A stretch of 64,000 bases of DNA, taken from contig CACYJU010000008.1 of the NCBI GenBank assembly GCA_902774845.1, forward strand, positions 1-64,000, in the 5' to 3' direction. The DNA is from an uncultured Bacteroidota bacterium (GTDB lineage: Bacteria > Bacteroidota > Bacteroidia > Bacteroidales > P3). Below, one piece after another: positions 34,397 through 42,421 of this stretch; the stretch's first letter is position 1, and each line of letters starts with the position of its first letter. The notes beneath the pieces are model-generated. The model saw nothing but the letters and a program-made list of their open reading frames with translations. It was not told the DNA's origin and made no database searches. Made by a program: the position numbers and the translations under genes.

Positions 34397-37300
34397 TTAC
34401 ATACCATAGAGTGCCAGGATTGGACGCAGTTCGTCGGCCATAGAAGGATCATTGAACGTGTTGGAGGCTGTACGTGAGAGTTCGTTCATGACAGCCACAC
34501 ACTCTTCGAGTTCCGATCTCACTCCTGAAGCCTTGCTGCCGTGATACTGACTGAGATAGTAGTAGCGCTGCATGTAGTAGTCCTTTATCTCGCTCCAGAG
34601 TCCTTTGGCTTTCTCTACTCCACAGATATTCTTATAGGGGCGGATAAAAGCAAGACTGTACTTGTCTCTGGGGAAGTTCTTCGACGGGAAGGCCTCCTCG
34701 CAGCACTCAATCAGCTTACGGGCGCTTTCTTTGTCACCTAAGATATAACGCTCCTCTGCAAGGCTCACAAAAATTCGGCTCTGCACCATGGCGCTGTTCA
34801 CGCTGACCGGGTCTACATAGATGTCACTATTGAGATTACCCCATTCAAGAGGCGTGTACGAACCGTCTGCCTGCTTCACTCCCTTGATGAAATAGTCAGC
34901 CGTTGCGTCAGTGAAGGTCTTGGCATAGCGAGCCGGAGTACCCTCGTCGGTGGTGATGACAACCGCGTTCATCACAGTGGATGGACCGGGCAAGAGTTTG
35001 TAGTTCATTCCGTCCTGAATCGAATAGCTGTCTGCTATCGGGAACTCTGCGCGGATGTAGTGCGGACTCATGATATTGAGGTCGCGCTCGAATCGGTTGG
35101 TACCGATGATGTCCAGCATCATAAGCTGATAGCGATAGAGCACGTTGCGCTTGATCTCCCACTTCACTTCGTCAGGGATAGCGTCTGCCTGCTCCTGCGT
35201 GAGCACTCCGAGCGACACAAGACGTGGCTTGTCGAGGGTGATCTTGAACCGCTTGGTCGGAATCACGATGAACGACTCGTTGCTGTTGCGGTCGTAGACG
35301 GTAAACTTGGAAGGATTGTCCCTGACCATCGAGAGCACTTCCGTGACTTCAAGATAGTCTTTGGAGATATCCTGCAGATAGACCATATCCTTACCCAATC
35401 CATAGTATTCTTTCGGCAGTGTGAAGGGCAACGCTTCCGACTCGTAGAGTTTGTTGTAGAGCTGCTCTACATACCAATGCATACCTGAGAGGGTGTAGTT
35501 CAGTATTCTAACATCCGTACGCACTCCCTCAACCTCTTGTGCATACCACAACGGGAAGGTGTCGTTATCTCCGAAGGTGATAAGCACTCCGTTGCGTCCA
35601 ACCGAGTTGAGATAGTTCTTCGCGAAATCGCGGGCTGCATATTTCTGCGAGCGGTCGTGGTCATCCCAGTTCTCCGACGCCATAAGGCACGGAACAGCCG
35701 CCATCGAAGCAACAAACACTATCGGAAGCACTATCTTATAACTCTTTTCTTTCTTCGTGGCTTTGCTTATCCATTCGGCCAGAGCCATCACTCCGAGTCC
35801 TATCCAGATGGCGAAGAAACTAAACGAACCCACGAACGCATAATCTCGCTCACGGGGCTGACGCGGGGGCATGTTGAGGTAGAACGCAATAGCCAATCCT
35901 GTCATGACAAACATGACGAGCACCACGAACGCATCCTTGCGGTTACGCATTGCATGATACACCAACCCTATCAATCCCAAAATCAACGGAAGCATGTAGT
36001 ATCTGTTGCGGGCTTTGTTGTCCTTCATGTGGTCGGGAAGGTTGGTTTGGGGACCAAGTCGCGACTCGTCGATAGGCTTGATTCCGGATATCCAGTTGCC
36101 GTTCAAATAGTCGCGAGTACCGTCATCGTTGAAATAATGACCCTGAATATCATTCTGGCGTCCTGCAAAATTCCACATAAAATAACGCCAGTACATCCAG
36201 TTGAACTGATATCCCGTGAGGAACTTGAAGTTCTGTGCCGAAGAGGGACGACGGTTACCGCGCACCTTGCCTGTCCAATATTCATAGAACTGGGGGTGCT
36301 TGCGGTCGGTGTCCGAACTCCACATGCGTGGGAACATGCCCGTATGGCGCGGATCGTACTTATACTTCATGGCGTACGACGCTGGAATGTAAAGGTCTCT
36401 GCCTTGCTCATCCTTGCCTCTTATGTATTTCGTGTAACCTTTGTCGGCTCCGATGGGGTTCTTGGCCGTATAGAACTGACCCTTGAACACCGGCGTGTCG
36501 CCATATTGCTCTCGTCCGAGGTATGCTCTCAGCGCCACAGCGTCCTTGGGGGCGTTCTCGTTGAGCGGGGTGTTCGTGTTGGCGCGGATCACCAGGATGA
36601 AGAATGTCGAATAGCCGATAAGCAGCATCACAAACGAGAGGACCGCCGTATTGACTATGCCGGAATACTTCCCCTTGCGCAGGTGGGTGACCACCAGTAT
36701 GGCTGCAACGATAAGCGCCAAGAGAACAAAATAGACAATCGTGCCGGTATTGAAATGTGCATGCAGCTTGTTCACAAAGAACACATCCCATGCGCTGTCA
36801 AGATTGACGACGCCGGGTATGATGCCCCAAAGTATTACTGCCAACAATATGACCGACAGCACTCCGCTGAGCAAAAAGCCCCAGAAGGTGACTTTCTTCG
36901 TCTTCTTGAAATACACCACATACACGATGGCGGGGATGGTCAGGAGGTTCAACAGGTGAACTCCGATGGCGAAACCTACCAGAAGGCTGATAAGCAGGAA
37001 CCATCTCATCGATCGTGGGTCTTCCGACTGCTCTTCCCATTTCAATGTGGCCCAGAAAACCACCGAGGTGAAGAAGGACGACATTGCGTAAACCTCGCCC
37101 TCGACTGCCGAGAACCAGAAGGTGTCGCTGAAGGTATAAGCCAACGAGCCCACTATGCCTGCCGCAAAGACTCCCCATGTACGGGCATCCTTGATCGACG
37201 GATTCTTAGGATCGGGCAGCAGATGTTTTCCGAGCAACGTGATACTCCAGAAAAGGAACAGTATCGTAAGTCCGCTGCACAAAGCAGACATTATGTTGAT

Positions 37301-37528
37301 GGCGTGTGCTGCCGTATATGGGTCGGAGAACATCGAGAACAGGCGTCCAATCAACTGGAACGATGGTGCTCCAGGGGGATGTCCCACCTGCAGTTTTACT
37401 GCGGTTGCGATATACTCACCACAGTCCCACCAAGAGGCTGTTGCCTCTGCAGTGACCACATACACCGTGCAGGCGACTATACCTATCACCCACCCTATTA
37501 TGTTGTTGACCAATCGGTACTGTTTCAT
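34397..37528 (-). CDS. DUF2723 (GT117) multi-spanning membrane protein
   Basis: 1043 residues. The N-terminal 250 residues have the DUF2723 pattern (a WWDCGEYIATA motif near 33-43 and GHPPGAPSFQLIGR soon after) with many membrane helices; the fold resembles protein O-mannosyltransferases and is classed with GT117-type glycosyltransferases. Further helices around 270-310 and 530-630 are followed by a soluble C-terminal half (about 640-1043) with a possible TPR-like end. Found throughout the phylum and thought to act in transfer of sugars at the membrane; the substrate is not known. It is the first gene of a likely operon with the ribbon-helix-helix gene and atpB. Confidence 0.88.
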   Translation of the reverse strand: MKQYRLVNNIIGWVIGIVACTVYVVTAEATASWWDCGEYIATAVKLQVGHPPGAPSFQLIGRLFSMFSDPYTAAHAINIMSALCSGLTILFLFWSITLLGKHLLPDPKNPSIKDARTWGVFAAGIVGSLAYTFSDTFWFSAVEGEVYAMSSFFTSVVFWATLKWEEQSEDPRSMRWFLLISLLVGFAIGVHLLNLLTIPAIVYVVYFKKTKKVTFWGFLLSGVLSVILLAVILWGIIPGVVNLDSAWDVFFVNKLHAHFNTGTIVYFVLLALIVAAILVVTHLRKGKYSGIVNTAVLSFVMLLIGYSTFFILVIRANTNTPLNENAPKDAVALRAYLGREQYGDTPVFKGQFYTAKNPIGADKGYTKYIRGKDEQGRDLYIPASYAMKYKYDPRHTGMFPRMWSSDTDRKHPQFYEYWTGKVRGNRRPSSAQNFKFLTGYQFNWMYWRYFMWNFAGRQNDIQGHYFNDDGTRDYLNGNWISGIKPIDESRLGPQTNLPDHMKDNKARNRYYMLPLILGLIGLVYHAMRNRKDAFVVLVMFVMTGLAIAFYLNMPPRQPRERDYAFVGSFSFFAIWIGLGVMALAEWISKATKKEKSYKIVLPIVFVASMAAVPCLMASENWDDHDRSQKYAARDFAKNYLNSVGRNGVLITFGDNDTFPLWYAQEVEGVRTDVRILNYTLSGMHWYVEQLYNKLYESEALPFTLPKEYYGLGKDMVYLQDISKDYLEVTEVLSMVRDNPSKFTVYDRNSNESFIVIPTKRFKITLDKPRLVSLGVLTQEQADAIPDEVKWEIKRNVLYRYQLMMLDIIGTNRFERDLNIMSPHYIRAEFPIADSYSIQDGMNYKLLPGPSTVMNAVVITTDEGTPARYAKTFTDATADYFIKGVKQADGSYTPLEWGNLNSDIYVDPVSVNSAMVQSRIFVSLAEERYILGDKESARKLIECCEEAFPSKNFPRDKYSLAFIRPYKNICGVEKAKGLWSEIKDYYMQRYYYLSQYHGSKASGVRSELEECVAVMNELSRTASNTFNDPSMADELRPILALYGM

Positions 37529-37592
37529 GTTTTTTATTTCTGTTGATCGTTATTTCTGTTTTTATTCTGTTTTTTAGCAAGCAATCAGACAT

Positions 37593-38846
37593 TCAAGCCT
37601 TCAATTCGTCTCGATTCACCGGCATCGTCATGCAACGGGCTCCGCCGCCGCCTCTTGGCAGCTCGCAGGCATCGAAAGCAGCCACAAACTTCTCATAGCT
37701 GTTCATGTCCACCTTGCCCGAGCAGATATCGGCGGATTTCAATATTGCGAAACCAGCCTTGTCGAGCGATTCGATCGTACCTCTATTGCGCGAATAGCCT
37801 AAGACCTTGCCCTCGCCCAATGCGAAGAAGTTGGCTCCGCTGTGCCATTGCTCGCGTTGCTGTGTCCAAGCGTCGCTGCCGCCACACAGAACGGGTTTCA
37901 TATCCCATCCCGTAGCCTTTAAGCCTTCAAGGATATTGTCGTAATTAGTGTAGCTCACCTTGCTTCCGTCTATCGTGATGAGCGTGGTCTCCATTCCGCT
38001 GAACACTCCCGTCTTGCGCAACATCGGCTCGAACACCATACACTCGTTACGGCTCAAGAAAGTGAAAACCATATCCAGGTGTATGAACGACTCTGGCGAG
38101 TGGGGCAACTGCTGAACCAGTATGTTGAACTTGCCATACCTCTCCCCCATCTCTCGCGCCATAAACTCTATACCCTTGCGGTTCGTGCGTATACCCTCAC
38201 CTATGCAGAGCATATTCTGTCGGGCTATCTGCACGTCGCCTCCTTCGGTTCGCGCCGACGGGTCGTTTTTTTCGGCGTTGAAGGTCTCGCAGCCAAAATA
38301 GTTCTCGAAGATTGCCTGATAGATGAGTATCTCTCTACGTCTCACAGGAAACGACATCGAGTTGATCAGCACTCGGTCATATACCGACGACGAAGCGTCG
38401 CGGGTGAAGAAAAGGTTGTATAGCGGTTTCAAAACATACCTGTCATCGTTTTCCGGCGTCCATCCTTTACGTTCCACTCCTTCGATAAGCTCTTTCGCAA
38501 GCTGCGTGGCGCTATGGTCCATAAGTTCCGGCACAAGGCCGGCGCAGCCGTCAAGTCGGCAGCTTTCTTCAACCAGCTGTTTTTTTACGCTATCGTCTTT
38601 CAGCACCTCGGCAAGCACCTCCTCAACATAGAACACCCTCGTCCATTTCTCCAGCACTCCTCTGAACCCGTCATATTCCCCATCCACTATATCCTTGTTG
38701 AGTATGTCGCTATACAGAGCCTCGGAAGCATTCTGTGGAGTCATCCTCGTGATTTCCACTCCGGGACGATGCAGCAACACAGCTCGCAGCCGTCCTATCT
38801 CCGAACCAACACAAACTCGAGGTATCTCTTTATTGATATTAGTCAT
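37593..38846 (-). CDS. arcA: Arginine deiminase
   Basis: 417 residues. Hydrolyses arginine to citrulline and ammonia. Guanidine-modifying fold with the N-terminal EIGRLRAVLLHRPG, catalytic Asp/Glu segments FTRDASSSV and ARTEGGDVQ, His in ESFIHLDMVFT and the nucleophile Cys in RGGGGARCMTMP near the C-terminus. The carbamoyltransferase and carbamate kinase of the ADI pathway are not nearby. The final codons and the stop lie in a repeat (plus strand gcaatcag, acattcaa, gccttcaa). A TATCTTTG element is at 38899-38906. Supports arginine use for energy or acid resistance. Confidence 0.93.
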   Translation of the reverse strand: MTNINKEIPRVCVGSEIGRLRAVLLHRPGVEITRMTPQNASEALYSDILNKDIVDGEYDGFRGVLEKWTRVFYVEEVLAEVLKDDSVKKQLVEESCRLDGCAGLVPELMDHSATQLAKELIEGVERKGWTPENDDRYVLKPLYNLFFTRDASSSVYDRVLINSMSFPVRRREILIYQAIFENYFGCETFNAEKNDPSARTEGGDVQIARQNMLCIGEGIRTNRKGIEFMAREMGERYGKFNILVQQLPHSPESFIHLDMVFTFLSRNECMVFEPMLRKTGVFSGMETTLITIDGSKVSYTNYDNILEGLKATGWDMKPVLCGGSDAWTQQREQWHSGANFFALGEGKVLGYSRNRGTIESLDKAGFAILKSADICSGKVDMNSYEKFVAAFDACELPRGGGGARCMTMPVNRDELKA

Positions 38847-38982
38847 TTAGTTTCAGTTTTTGTGACCTATATGCGGTCGCTATTTCAGCTTAGACACGGC
38901 AAAGATACATCTTTTTTTTAAAATAGCAACACTTCCAAGCAACAACTTTTCCCAAGTCGTTTAATGTGGTCAAAAACGGTCA

Positions 38983-39116
38983 TGGTCATTTGGTCAAAAT
39001 CAATTTCGAATAGGTCATTTGGCTCACTATAATAAAATATTTATTTTATTATAGTTGCAGATTTTGACACTTGAAAAACGATTTTGACCAAATGACCAAA
39101 TGACCAAATGACCACT
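38983..39116. promoter_or_regulatory. Concentric inverted repeats with 8-bp direct repeats
   Basis: tggtcatttggtcaaaat at 38983-39000 is repeated exactly in inverse at 39081-39098. A 26-bp perfect palindrome made of A and T only occupies 39028-39053. Both share the same centre (39040.5). The right arm continues as tgaccaaa units with an 8-bp period (39085, 39093, 39101, 39109). This looks like a binding-site array around an easily melted core; its function is unknown. Confidence 0.7.
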
Positions 39117-39202
39117 TTTCAGCCCAACTCATTGTCTTTCAGCATTCAATTATTTTTATAAAATATATGCCATCCCATTCGTATACCGCAATGGCAATGT
39201 TG

Positions 39203-39218
39203 TACTTTTGCATCGTCA
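39203..39218 (+). promoter_or_regulatory. Orphan promoter sharing TTTTGCATCGTC
   Basis: TACTTTTG (39203-39210) continues into catcgtc, as at 22983-22998. What follows is a short A-rich stretch and repeated cctatcac words, with no open frame of useful length before the lipoprotein gene, which has its own promoter. Confidence 0.55.
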
Positions 39219-39451
39219 AACGAAAGATGAAAACAAACGAGTGCCTATCACTTACCTATCATCTGCCTATCACCTAACTCCCATCTTCAAATTTTCAACT
39301 TTCAAAATTGAATATACCTCCCATCTAACTCCGCACAACCTCCGAATAAACCCCACCCAAATTTAACCAATATCGCCCATATAGTAACAATCAAAAAACA
39401 AGCTCTTAAATACTATATTAGTCAACTCTTAAACTTTCTATTTCCAAAATA

Positions 39452-39483
39452 TTTGGTTCATTTATAATTTCTTAGTACATTTG
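39452..39483 (+). promoter_or_regulatory. Promoter of the lipoprotein gene
   Basis: TTTG (39452-39455) and TACATTTG (39476-39483) with a 20-base spacer; the ATG follows 28 bases later. A textbook Bacteroidales promoter. Confidence 0.8.
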
Positions 39484-39511
39484 CAAAATCATTCCACAAA
39501 ACATCAATATC

Positions 39512-40429
39512 ATGAAAAAGACCATTTTAATCGCACTCGCGGCATTGTCGCTCATTTGTGCCTCATCCTGCCAGAAAGACCAGGACGGAGTTTACAACCC
39601 CAAAAAGAAAATCAGCAAAATCAGCAGCTCAAGTAGTGTTGTAGAATCTGGCTATGCGTACGAAACTTCAATGTGCCTGAATGAACAATGGACGTGGGAA
39701 GGCGACAAACTTGTCTCCAGAACTTTATTCGACGCTGATGGTGAGGCCTCTGCCGAGTTCACTTATTCTTACGACGGCAAGCGCCTTGCGAGTATCGCCT
39801 ACACGACTAATGGCTATTATTGTAAGACGGATTTTTCATACGATGGTAAAAAACTTTCGAAGGCCGAACACTATTCCGATGGCCGTCTCTATAGTAGTGC
39901 TCAATTTTATCATGACGATGGAAAAATATCAGCCATCGATATCACATATCATATTTTCGTTGGAAAAAATGTTTTTAATGGAGAGTCCTTGCTAGATATG
40001 CTGTTGCCATTGGATATACAAATGAGCGGTGTATGTCATCAGAACAATGCTAAAGGCGAAACAGAAAACCATATAGCCAGAATCGAACTCACCTGGGAAG
40101 GAAACAATATTACAAAGATGGTGTCAAGCTTCGAAGGTGATGTGCAGACAGGTGTTTTCACATACGATGATAAAAGAAATCCCTTTTTTGGAATGGGTGG
40201 ATTGTACCCTCATTATTTAGTGACTATTGACCAAAACCAGAACGACCCTCGTTATTATTTGTACGACAGAAACAACATATTGACTTGCGAGGTTACACAT
40301 TCTTCTGCTTGCACAAATTCCACTTATTCCTACACCTACGAGGACAATTATCCAGTAACTTGTACAGTAGATTATGCAACCAAATACGGCAGAAAAACTG
40401 TCTGTTACCAATACGAATACCTGAACTAA
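39512..40429 (+). CDS. Lipoprotein with YD-like beta repeats
   Basis: 305 residues. Signal sequence with lipobox CASSC (Cys20). After a Ser-rich spacer the protein shows recurring strand pairs of the type FTYSYDGKRLASIAY, FSYDGKKLSKAEHY, FYHDDGKISAID, LTWEGNNITKMV and FTYDDKRN, spaced about 20-25 residues, which resemble degenerate YD/RHS-type repeats. Such lipoproteins are frequent in gut Bacteroidales, usually surface exposed or periplasmic, with unknown targets. It has its own promoter and a strong terminator, so it is a single-gene unit. Codons are more AT-rich than those of the neighbouring genes. Confidence 0.8.
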   Translation: MKKTILIALAALSLICASSCQKDQDGVYNPKKKISKISSSSSVVESGYAYETSMCLNEQWTWEGDKLVSRTLFDADGEASAEFTYSYDGKRLASIAYTTNGYYCKTDFSYDGKKLSKAEHYSDGRLYSSAQFYHDDGKISAIDITYHIFVGKNVFNGESLLDMLLPLDIQMSGVCHQNNAKGETENHIARIELTWEGNNITKMVSSFEGDVQTGVFTYDDKRNPFFGMGGLYPHYLVTIDQNQNDPRYYLYDRNNILTCEVTHSSACTNSTYSYTYEDNYPVTCTVDYATKYGRKTVCYQYEYLN

Positions 40430-40440
40430 GCCAAACATCA

Positions 40441-40473
40441 GAAGTGCCGGATTTGCAATCCGGCACTTCTTTT
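40441..40473 (+). terminator. Rho-independent terminator of the lipoprotein gene
   Basis: gaagtgccggatt (40441-40453) pairs perfectly with aatccggcacttc (40457-40469) around a 3-base loop and is followed by tttt. Confidence 0.92.
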
Positions 40474-40501
40474 ACAGAAAAGGAAATCAGCAAGTGAATC
40501 C

Positions 40502-40541
40502 AAAAAACAATGCCGACGTACTTTAAAGCACATCGGCATTG
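40502..40541 (-). terminator. Rho-independent terminator of rplS
   Basis: caatgccgacgt (40508-40519) pairs with acatcggcattg (40530-40541), with one G-U pair on the minus strand. The A run at 40502-40507 becomes the T tail in that direction. Confidence 0.88.
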
Positions 40542-40570
40542 TAACCGGATATCGTTCGGATCGGCGACTA

Positions 40571-40924
40571 CTAGTGTCTCTTCTCCTTGATACGGGCTTT
40601 CTTACCCGTAAGGTTGCGCAGGTAGAATATACGTGCACGACGCACAGCGCCGCGTTTGTTGACATCAATCTGCTCAATGAACGGAGATGCGAACGGGAAT
40701 ATACGCTCTACACCAACGCCATTGGTAACCTTACGAACAGTAAAGGTCTCAGTTGCGCCACTTCCGCTGCGTTGCAACACAACGCCCTGGAAGTTCTGGA
40801 TACGTTCTTTGTTTCCTTCTTTAATTTTGTAGTGGACCGTGATGGTGTCGCCTGCCTTGAATTCGGGGAACTCTTTGCGCTCCACCAAATCCTCGATATA
40901 TTGCATTAATTCAGTTTTTCCCAT
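40571..40924 (-). CDS. rplS: Ribosomal protein L19
   Basis: 117 residues, normal length. Sits at the interface of the ribosomal subunits. The conserved core is present: [33 protein letters not shown] and [18 protein letters not shown], with a basic C-terminus. It is 43 bases after rplT on the minus strand and is followed by a strong terminator. In many bacteria rplS is in an operon with trmD; here it closes the thrS-infC-rpmI-rplT cluster. Confidence 0.97.
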   Translation of the reverse strand: MGKTELMQYIEDLVERKEFPEFKAGDTITVHYKIKEGNKERIQNFQGVVLQRSGSGATETFTVRKVTNGVGVERIFPFASPFIEQIDVNKRGAVRRARIFYLRNLTGKKARIKEKRH

Positions 40925-40967
40925 GACTTTAAATGTTTAAAAGGTTATACAACTCAATTCTTATGGC

Positions 40968-41315
40968 TTATTTCTTAACCATCTTTACAACAGCGCTGAA
41001 CGCTTCCGGATTGTTCATAGCCAGGTCGGCCAGAACCTTACGGTTGAGTTCGATGTTGTTTTTGTGAAGTTCGCCCATAAACACAGAATAGGAAATACCG
41101 TTGATGCGGCAGCCTGCGTTGATACGGTTGATCCACAGGGCGCGGAACTCACGTTTCTTGGCTTTGCGGTCGCGGTATGCATAGGTTTGACCTTTTTCCC
41201 ATTTGTTTTTGGCAACGGTCCATACGTTTTTACCTCTGCCCCAATAACCTTTGGTGCGGTTGAGGATTTTCTTTCTGCGTGCTCTTGAAGCAACAGCGTT
41301 TACTGATCTTGGCAT
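40968..41315 (-). CDS. rplT: Ribosomal protein L20
   Basis: 115 residues, normal length. Assembly protein of the large subunit. A strongly basic long N-terminal helix (residues 5-60, with [18 protein letters not shown]) and a globular C-terminal domain ([20 protein letters not shown]) are seen. In many bacteria L20 represses its own operon by binding a leader RNA; here the unusually long gap before it (243 bases to rpmI) could hold such a site. Confidence 0.97.
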   Translation of the reverse strand: MPRSVNAVASRARRKKILNRTKGYWGRGKNVWTVAKNKWEKGQTYAYRDRKAKKREFRALWINRINAGCRINGISYSVFMGELHKNNIELNRKVLADLAMNNPEAFSAVVKMVKK

Positions 41316-41558
41316 AGTTTAATTTGTTTTTCGTTTAAGCGACGGATCTATTCCGTTCTTTTGTGCATTAAACAATGGTTAATAACTCCGTTTTCTAAAA
41401 CTGTTTTAACTTATTGATGAATAAGATTACTGACTATTGTTGAGGGATTTTTCAATTGTTTTGAGGACGCAATGTGGTGGCATTGTAACCGAAAAACGGT
41501 TGAAAAAGCACCAGCAAGAGACTGTAATATTGTCATTAAATAAATTCAAAACAGTTTT

Positions 41559-41753
41559 TTAGTGAAGCAGCATACGTTTTACGCGCTTCTCGTCGTCGCC
41601 GCTCACGAGGGCGGTGTGGTCGAGATTACGCTTCTGGGTCGTCTCCTTTTTGGTCAGGATGTGACTGTGGTAAGCGTGCTTTCTCTTGATCTTGCCGGTG
41701 CCGGTGAACGCAAAGCGTTTTTTGGCAGCGGCCTTTGTTTTCATCTTAGGCAT
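41559..41753 (-). CDS. rpmI: Ribosomal protein L35
   Basis: 64 residues. The N-terminal [20 protein letters not shown] and the following basic segment ending in [13 protein letters not shown] are those of L35. It is 58 bases after infC. The next gene, rplT, does not follow closely as in most genomes but after 243 bases. Confidence 0.97.
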   Translation of the reverse strand: MPKMKTKAAAKKRFAFTGTGKIKRKHAYHSHILTKKETTQKRNLDHTALVSGDDEKRVKRMLLH

Positions 41754-41811
41754 TACTTTACTGTTTTTTTGAATAAGTTAGACTATAACGTTTATATATC
41801 CGGTTTCTTTT

Positions 41812-42378
41812 TTATTTCTTAGGGGCAATTATCATTATCATTCGTTTCCCCTCAAGTCGCGGCATCTGCTCTGGTTTTCCAACCTCAAAAAGTGCTTCTG
41901 CAAATTTCAGCATCTGCTGCTCTCCCTGCTCTTTGTACAGGATACTGCGGCCCTTAAAGAACACATCCACCCTCACTTTGTTGCCCTCCTTTAGGAACCC
42001 TTTGGCATGATTCAGTTTGAACTCGAAATCATGGTCGTCAATCTGCGGACTCAGCCTAATCTCCTTCACGACTACCTTCGTCGAATTGGCTTTACGTTCT
42101 TTCTCTTTCTTCTTGAGCTCGTAGAGGAACTTCTGGTATTCAATAATCTTGCATACCGGCGGATTTGCCGTAGGTGATATCATCACCAAATCCAATCCCT
42201 CGTCGTAGGCCAGCTTGATGGCGTCTTTGGTGTTGTAGATTGTGGGTTCCATTCCCTCTCCTACCACACGTACCACAGGTGCTGTGATATGCTCGTTGAC
42301 CTGATGTTCGGGCTCTTTTCTTGCAGGTCCGCGTCCTTTGTTGCGATTTTGATCGCCTGGTTTAAATGGTGTTGCTAT
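41812..42378 (-). CDS. infC: Translation initiation factor IF-3 with a probable AUA start
   Basis: 188 residues if started at ATA (42376-42378). IF-3 binds the 30S subunit and checks start codon choice. The N-terminal domain motif NEHITAPVVRVVGE corresponds to the conserved NEQIR..EVRLIG and begins before the first ATG or GTG in frame (GTG at 42274-42276), so the real start must be upstream. The frame is closed by a stop a few codons before, leaving only ATC (directly next to AGGAG) or ATA (9 bases after AGGAG) as candidates. The C-terminal domain (DVFFKGRSILYKEQG, MPRLEGKRMIMIIAPK) is normal. Self-censoring starts are known for infC in other bacteria. Confidence 0.93.
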   Translation of the reverse strand: MATPFKPGDQNRNKGRGPARKEPEHQVNEHITAPVVRVVGEGMEPTIYNTKDAIKLAYDEGLDLVMISPTANPPVCKIIEYQKFLYELKKKEKERKANSTKVVVKEIRLSPQIDDHDFEFKLNHAKGFLKEGNKVRVDVFFKGRSILYKEQGEQQMLKFAEALFEVGKPEQMPRLEGKRMIMIIAPKK

Positions 42379-42392
42379 AACTTGGATCTCCT
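42376..42392 (-). promoter_or_regulatory. Shine-Dalgarno and AUA start of infC
   Basis: On the minus strand AGGAG (complement of 42388-42392) precedes ATA (complement of 42376-42378) by nine bases. Shine-Dalgarno sequences are otherwise rare in this window, so its presence at a non-AUG start is telling. Confidence 0.75.
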
Positions 42393-42421
42393 ATATTAGG
42401 TGAATAATTAATTGCTAAATG

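Larger units (their letters stand above)
38847..39511. other. 665-bp intergenic region with concentric palindrome and two promoters
   Basis: No gene. It carries, from left: the arcA -7 element (TATCTTTG, minus strand, 38899-38906), a 116-bp symmetric structure (38983-39098), an orphan promoter with ttttgcatcgtc (39203-39218), runs of cctatcac and ctcccatctaactcc words (about 39240-39330), and the promoter of the next lipoprotein gene (39452-39483). Confidence 0.75.

Noticed and set aside
35537..37546. 669-residue plus-strand open frame
   Set aside because: Antisense to the DUF2723 membrane protein, rich in His, Arg and Cys in the way typical of shadow frames.
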